Shown here: positions 6,688 to 9,361 of the stretch, piece by piece | How the letters are laid out: every line of letters begins with the position of its first letter | Numbering within the stretch: position 1 is the stretch's first letter | NCBI GenBank assembly: GCA_003219395.1 | Contig: QHOR01000189.1 | Span: 1-9,361, forward strand | From: Verrucomicrobiota bacterium | GTDB taxonomy: Bacteria; Verrucomicrobiota; Verrucomicrobiia; Chthoniobacterales; UBA10450 | DNA: 9,361 nucleotides | Direction of reading: 5' to 3' | Notes under the pieces: model-generated | What the model was told of the DNA's origin: nothing | The model's input: only the letters and a program-made list of their open reading frames with translations | Databases searched by the model: none | Made by a program: the position numbers and the translations under genes

Positions 6688-8793
6688 TTAGTGGAGTAGA
6701 CGAGGAGGAGTCGGTCGAGGTGGGGGTGTGGGACGAGGTCTTGGCGTGGGAGTAGGTCTGGCTGTTGCGGTAGGCGAGGGCGTAACTGAAGGTGTAGGCG
6801 TTGGGCTTGCAGTAGCGGTTGCGGTCGGAGTGGCACTTGGCGTTGCCGTTGCAGTTGCAGTTGCTGTTGCTGTTGGAGTGGCCGTTGGGCTCGGTGTGGG
6901 AGTAGGACCGCCCGTTCGCTCGAAGAAATAAGCCGCGCCCTGGCGGACATTGTTTCCAACAGTAGCCTGGTATGCCCCAACTAGTGCGGTGTTATTGGCA
7001 TAAGCAGCTGACCATCCGAACTGGTCGCCCTCGCCACCGTCACCGGCCGCGAGCTTCTTTATCTGCGTGAAGCTGCCACCTGAATAGTCAAAGACGTAAG
7101 CGGCACCCTGTGAGTTGTTGACGCCTGTCGCGCCGATTAAAGCTGTATTGCCGTCAAACGCTATCGATTCGCCGAAACTGTCGGATGACTGACCATCGTC
7201 AGCGAGGAGTTTTTGACCTTCGCTCCATGTGCCACCTGAATTAGTGAACGAATAGACGGCGCCTTGATTTGAGAATGGGTCTGAGCCGGCGCCATCCGCG
7301 CCAATGAGAGCAGTGTTTCCAACTAGTGCAACGTCAAGACCGAAAAAGTCAAATGACGCTCCATCGCCGGCAGTGACTTTTTGAGTCTGTGTCCATGTGC
7401 CAGTCGATCCATCGAAGAAATACGCGGCACCTTGAAACTCGTTCCCATTTACAGTCACAAAGCCGGTGCCAACAAGGGCGGTGTTACCATCGAGAGCGAT
7501 CGACCAACCAAAGCTATCGCCGGATGCGCCGTCGTCCGACGAAAATTTCTGCGTTTGAGTCCAGGTCCCTCCGGACTGTGAGAATACATACACGGCGCCT
7601 TGTGAGGAATTTTGGCCTACCGTAGCGCCGATCGAACCTATCATGGCGGTGTCACCCTGGAGCGCGACCGACCAGCCAAACTGATTAAACTGTGTACCGT
7701 CGTCTGCCGTGAGCTTCTGCGCCTGGCTCCAGGTACCGCCTGACTCGGTAAACACGTACGCTGCGCCTTGAAGATTGTTGTTGTTGAACGCACCGATGAG
7801 AGCCGTGGAACCGGAGAGCGCGATGGAAATGCCGAATGCATCCCCCTCCGCGCCATCATCTGCGGTAAGCTTTTGCGTTTGGACCCAGGTGCCATTTGAG
7901 TTTGTAAAAACGTACACCGCGCCCTGGGCATTATTAGCGCCTACAGTCGCGTTAGGCGCGCCCACAAAGGCAGTGTCTCCCGCGAACACGACCGACCAAC
8001 CGAACTGATCGTCCGTTGCGCCATCATCGGAGCTGACTTTCTGCTCCGGCCAATCCGATGGCTGACCGCCGTTTGTTGTCCGCAGAATGACGCCGCCATC
8101 GCCGACTGCGATGCCCCGTAATGCGTCGCTGGTAAATGAGACATGGTGAAGGTATGCGGTGATTCCGCTCGTTTGGTCATTCCAAGTGGTGCCCATATCG
8201 GTCGTATGCAGGATTCTGCCACCCGAACCGACGACAAACCCGCTTGCCGCCGTTGGAAAAGCGACTCCTTCCACTGCCTGATCAAAGAATAACGTCGACC
8301 AGTTGATCCCGGCGTCAGTGGTTTTTGCGATTGCGCCTCGACCGTCAAAAACACTTCCTGAAACGAGACCGGTGGTTTGATCGAAGAAAAACACGTCATT
8401 AGCGCCGCCCTCGTTTCCATCGAAATAAAAGTTCTGAAAAGTCCAATTAGCGCCGGCATCAGTGGTCTTGCCGACCAACGATTGAAAGATCGAATTCTGT
8501 CCCGCAACAAACCCTGTAGTCGCATTCAGCATCTGAGCGCCAGGGAATCCGCCGCCAAAGAATCCACTCTGACCGATCTGCCATGATGCCCCTGAATCAG
8601 TCGAATAAAGAATATCTTGTGAGTCGCCTCCACAAATTCCATTTGCGCCGTTAAACGAAACTGATCTAAGAGTGTCTACCACGCCGCTGGTAACACTTTG
8701 CCAGCCAACGCCTCCGTCTGTCGTGCGAAGGATTGTGCCGTTATCGCCGACAGCCACTCCTTGGTTGGGATCGACAAAAGAAATGCCGTGCAA
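6688..8793 (-). CDS. Gene 4, main part: YCF48-like propeller fused to FG-GAP propeller with Pro/Thr/Arg tail
   Basis: The frame is 701 residues if read from TTG at 8791-8793, but that codon is really the Leu of TTATLHGISF inside a repeat, so the true start is upstream at 8990. Residues 1-243 hold six YCF48-like units with Asp-box-like ends (TTDGGVGW, STDSGASW, TTDAGANW, TTDAGINW, TTDMGTTW, TTNGGQ). Seven FG-GAP-type units begin near residues 251, 307, 359, 415, 471, 527 and 579, each of the form QKLTADDGxxxDxFGWSVALxGxTALIGA followed by QGAVYVF. FG-GAP repeats build integrin-type seven-bladed propellers. Residues 630-701 are a tail with an Ala/Thr-rich section, then ARPTPTPRPRPTPPPRPTPP and RLLH. 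Gene 3 follows after 25 bp. The ligand is unknown. The FG-GAP units lack an obvious DxDxDG calcium loop. Confidence 0.87.
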   Translation of the reverse strand: MHGISFVDPNQGVAVGDNGTILRTTDGGVGWQSVTSGVVDTLRSVSFNGANGICGGDSQDILYSTDSGASWQIGQSGFFGGGFPGAQMLNATTGFVAGQNSIFQSLVGKTTDAGANWTFQNFYFDGNEGGANDVFFFDQTTGLVSGSVFDGRGAIAKTTDAGINWSTLFFDQAVEGVAFPTAASGFVVGSGGRILHTTDMGTTWNDQTSGITAYLHHVSFTSDALRGIAVGDGGVILRTTNGGQPSDWPEQKVSSDDGATDDQFGWSVVFAGDTAFVGAPNATVGANNAQGAVYVFTNSNGTWVQTQKLTADDGAEGDAFGISIALSGSTALIGAFNNNNLQGAAYVFTESGGTWSQAQKLTADDGTQFNQFGWSVALQGDTAMIGSIGATVGQNSSQGAVYVFSQSGGTWTQTQKFSSDDGASGDSFGWSIALDGNTALVGTGFVTVNGNEFQGAAYFFDGSTGTWTQTQKVTAGDGASFDFFGLDVALVGNTALIGADGAGSDPFSNQGAVYSFTNSGGTWSEGQKLLADDGQSSDSFGESIAFDGNTALIGATGVNNSQGAAYVFDYSGGSFTQIKKLAAGDGGEGDQFGWSAAYANNTALVGAYQATVGNNVRQGAAYFFERTGGPTPTPSPTATPTATATATATATPSATPTATATASPTPTPSVTPSPTATARPTPTPRPRPTPPPRPTPPRLLH
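6842..6877. repeat. Hexanucleotide microsatellite in the tail of gene 4
   Basis: Six consecutive 6-bp units of the form gttgcN (gttgcc, gttgca, gttgca, gttgct, gttgct, gttgga) encode an alternating Thr-Ala run on the minus strand. Slippage by whole units would change tail length by two residues and keep the frame. Confidence 0.75.
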
Positions 8794-8990
8794 CGTCGCA
8801 GTTGTTCCTCAGTGCTCTTCAGAATCGTGCCCGTATCTCCCACGACGAATCCCGTTCCAGAATCAAGGAGAATAGCGCCGTTTAAATTGCTCGTCGTCCC
8901 CGAATCAACGGGAGACCATTGCCCAAAACCCGACGAGATAAACGAAAAAACGAGTATCAGTGCCAGGTAATTTGTTTTGGAACTAAACAT
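8676..8990 (-). CDS. Gene 4, 5' part: signal peptide and first propeller unit (frameshifted fragment)
   Basis: ATG at 8988-8990 starts a clear signal peptide (MFSSKTNYLALILVFSFISS, then GFGQ). WSPVDSGTTSNLNGAILLDS and GDTGTILKST follow, the first YCF48-like unit. After KST (residue 60) the Asp-box should continue DGGxxW, but the frame turns into EEQLRRCTAF and unrelated sequence, ending at 8676. The correct continuation, GTTATLHGISF, is in the next frame. Comparison with the other units suggests about 31 nt are missing at 8808/8809, which would give a 777-residue protein. A simple one-base loss would also restore the frame but would leave the unit without its Asp-box. No Shine-Dalgarno sequence is visible upstream. 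Confidence 0.8.
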   Translation of the reverse strand: MFSSKTNYLALILVFSFISSGFGQWSPVDSGTTSNLNGAILLDSGTGFVVGDTGTILKSTEEQLRRCTAFLLSIPTKEWLSAITAQSFARQTEALAGKVLPAAW

Positions 8991-9291
8991 ATGTGACTTG
9001 GAGTTAGTGAGTTGATTTCGAGGAAATTGGCGACCGTTCGTTCGGCAGGGAACGCAAATGCCCGGTTGAAACGCATCATCGTGACAGTTGCTCGATGCCG
9101 TGAACGTTGCAAGCGACAGCGAACCGATGATTACAGCCGCAACGCCAAGCCTCAGAGCCCCGAAGGGCTGCAGGTCTGGTCGGCACGCGTCTCAGAACAA
9201 CAGATGGAGACGCCGATGAATTCGCACACGATTGCTCTCTCAATGTCCTGTAAACCTTTCATCTGGCAACGATCGAGCCGATCCGTGAGGA
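8991..9291. other. Gene-free gap between gene 5 and gene 4
   Basis: These 301 bp hold no convincing ORF. AGCCC at 9156-9160 pairs with GGGCT at 9165-9169 around CGAA, forming a short stable hairpin. The promoter of the gene 4-gene 3 pair should lie here on the minus strand, but I find no good -35/-10 pair. The 20 bases before the gene 4 start (9010-8991) are A/C-rich, without a purine-rich ribosome-binding site. Confidence 0.5.
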
Positions 9292-9300
9292 TCACGGCGG
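9278..9300 (-). terminator. Possible 3'-end stem-loop at the stop of gene 5
   Basis: CCGTGA at 9283-9288 and TCACGG at 9292-9297 pair perfectly around a three-base loop. Beyond a two-base bulge, CCG at 9278-9280 can pair with CGG at 9298-9300. The TGA stop of gene 5 lies within the stem. No T-run follows on the minus strand, so a Rho-independent terminator is uncertain; a 3'-protecting hairpin is an alternative. Confidence 0.3.
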
Positions 9301-9361
9301 AGTGGGGCGAGGCGGAGGGGTTGGATGAGGCCTTGGCGTTGGGCGCAGCCGGGGTGTGGAG
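9292..9361 (-). CDS. Gene 5 (partial): C-terminal Pro/Arg tail of another secreted protein
   Basis: Read on the minus strand from 9360, 22 codons run to a TGA at 9292-9294 and encode STPRL followed by RPTPRPHPTPPPRPTPP. This matches the last part of the tails of genes 1-4, particularly PPPRPTPP of gene 4. Only the tail is in the window, so the domain type cannot be told. The frame is chosen because it alone gives the family tail and stops at its usual end point. The gene extends beyond the right edge. Confidence 0.75.
   Translation of the reverse strand, partial: STPRLRPTPRPHPTPPPRPTPP

Overview
The window is a run of five consecutive minus-strand genes, the last one cut by the right edge. 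All are predicted secreted beta-propeller proteins. I see no tRNA, rRNA, transposase, CRISPR array or metabolic gene. The organism is probably a Gram-negative soil or sediment bacterium. Secreted YCF48/BNR, FG-GAP and NxxGxxxF repeat proteins ending in Pro/Thr/Arg tails make me think of Verrucomicrobiota (Chthoniobacterales-like) or Acidobacteriota. This is an impression from protein style, not a demonstrated placement.

Layout in the direction of transcription (right to left). Gene 5 (9361-9292) survives only as a Pro/Arg C-terminal tail. After 301 bp without a gene comes gene 4 (8990-6688): signal peptide, seven YCF48-like units, seven FG-GAP units, tail. It is broken by a short deletion near 8808/8809. 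Gene 3 (6662-4203) starts 25 bp after gene 4 and is the only complete intact gene: signal peptide, 13 Asp-box units plus a degenerate 14th, tail. After 136 bp, gene 2 (4066-2379) has a signal peptide, about seven NxxGxxxF units and a tail, with a one-base frameshift near 2862-2868. After 238 bp, which may hold a small inverted-repeat element, gene 1 (2140-177) has a signal peptide, 13 units of 41 residues plus a truncated 14th and a short tail, with a one-base frameshift at 967/968. The left edge carries a REP-like GC-rich hairpin.

Two themes join the genes. First, all five end in a Pro-Thr-Arg tail of the form TPRPxPTPRPRPTPP, although their folded domains belong to three different repeat families. 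The tail occupies the place where such families often carry a sorting signal, so I propose it as an uncharacterised surface-sorting or anchoring module. Second, the repeat counts are 7 or 14 once the lesions are repaired, as expected for seven-bladed propellers, single or in tandem. No enzymatic activity is evident. The likely roles are adhesion, binding or surface display, which is inference.

Three of the four complete genes are disrupted inside repetitive DNA, each with a net loss equivalent to one base modulo three. Either this is an assembly or sequencing problem in repeats, or the cluster is decaying. The sequence alone cannot decide.
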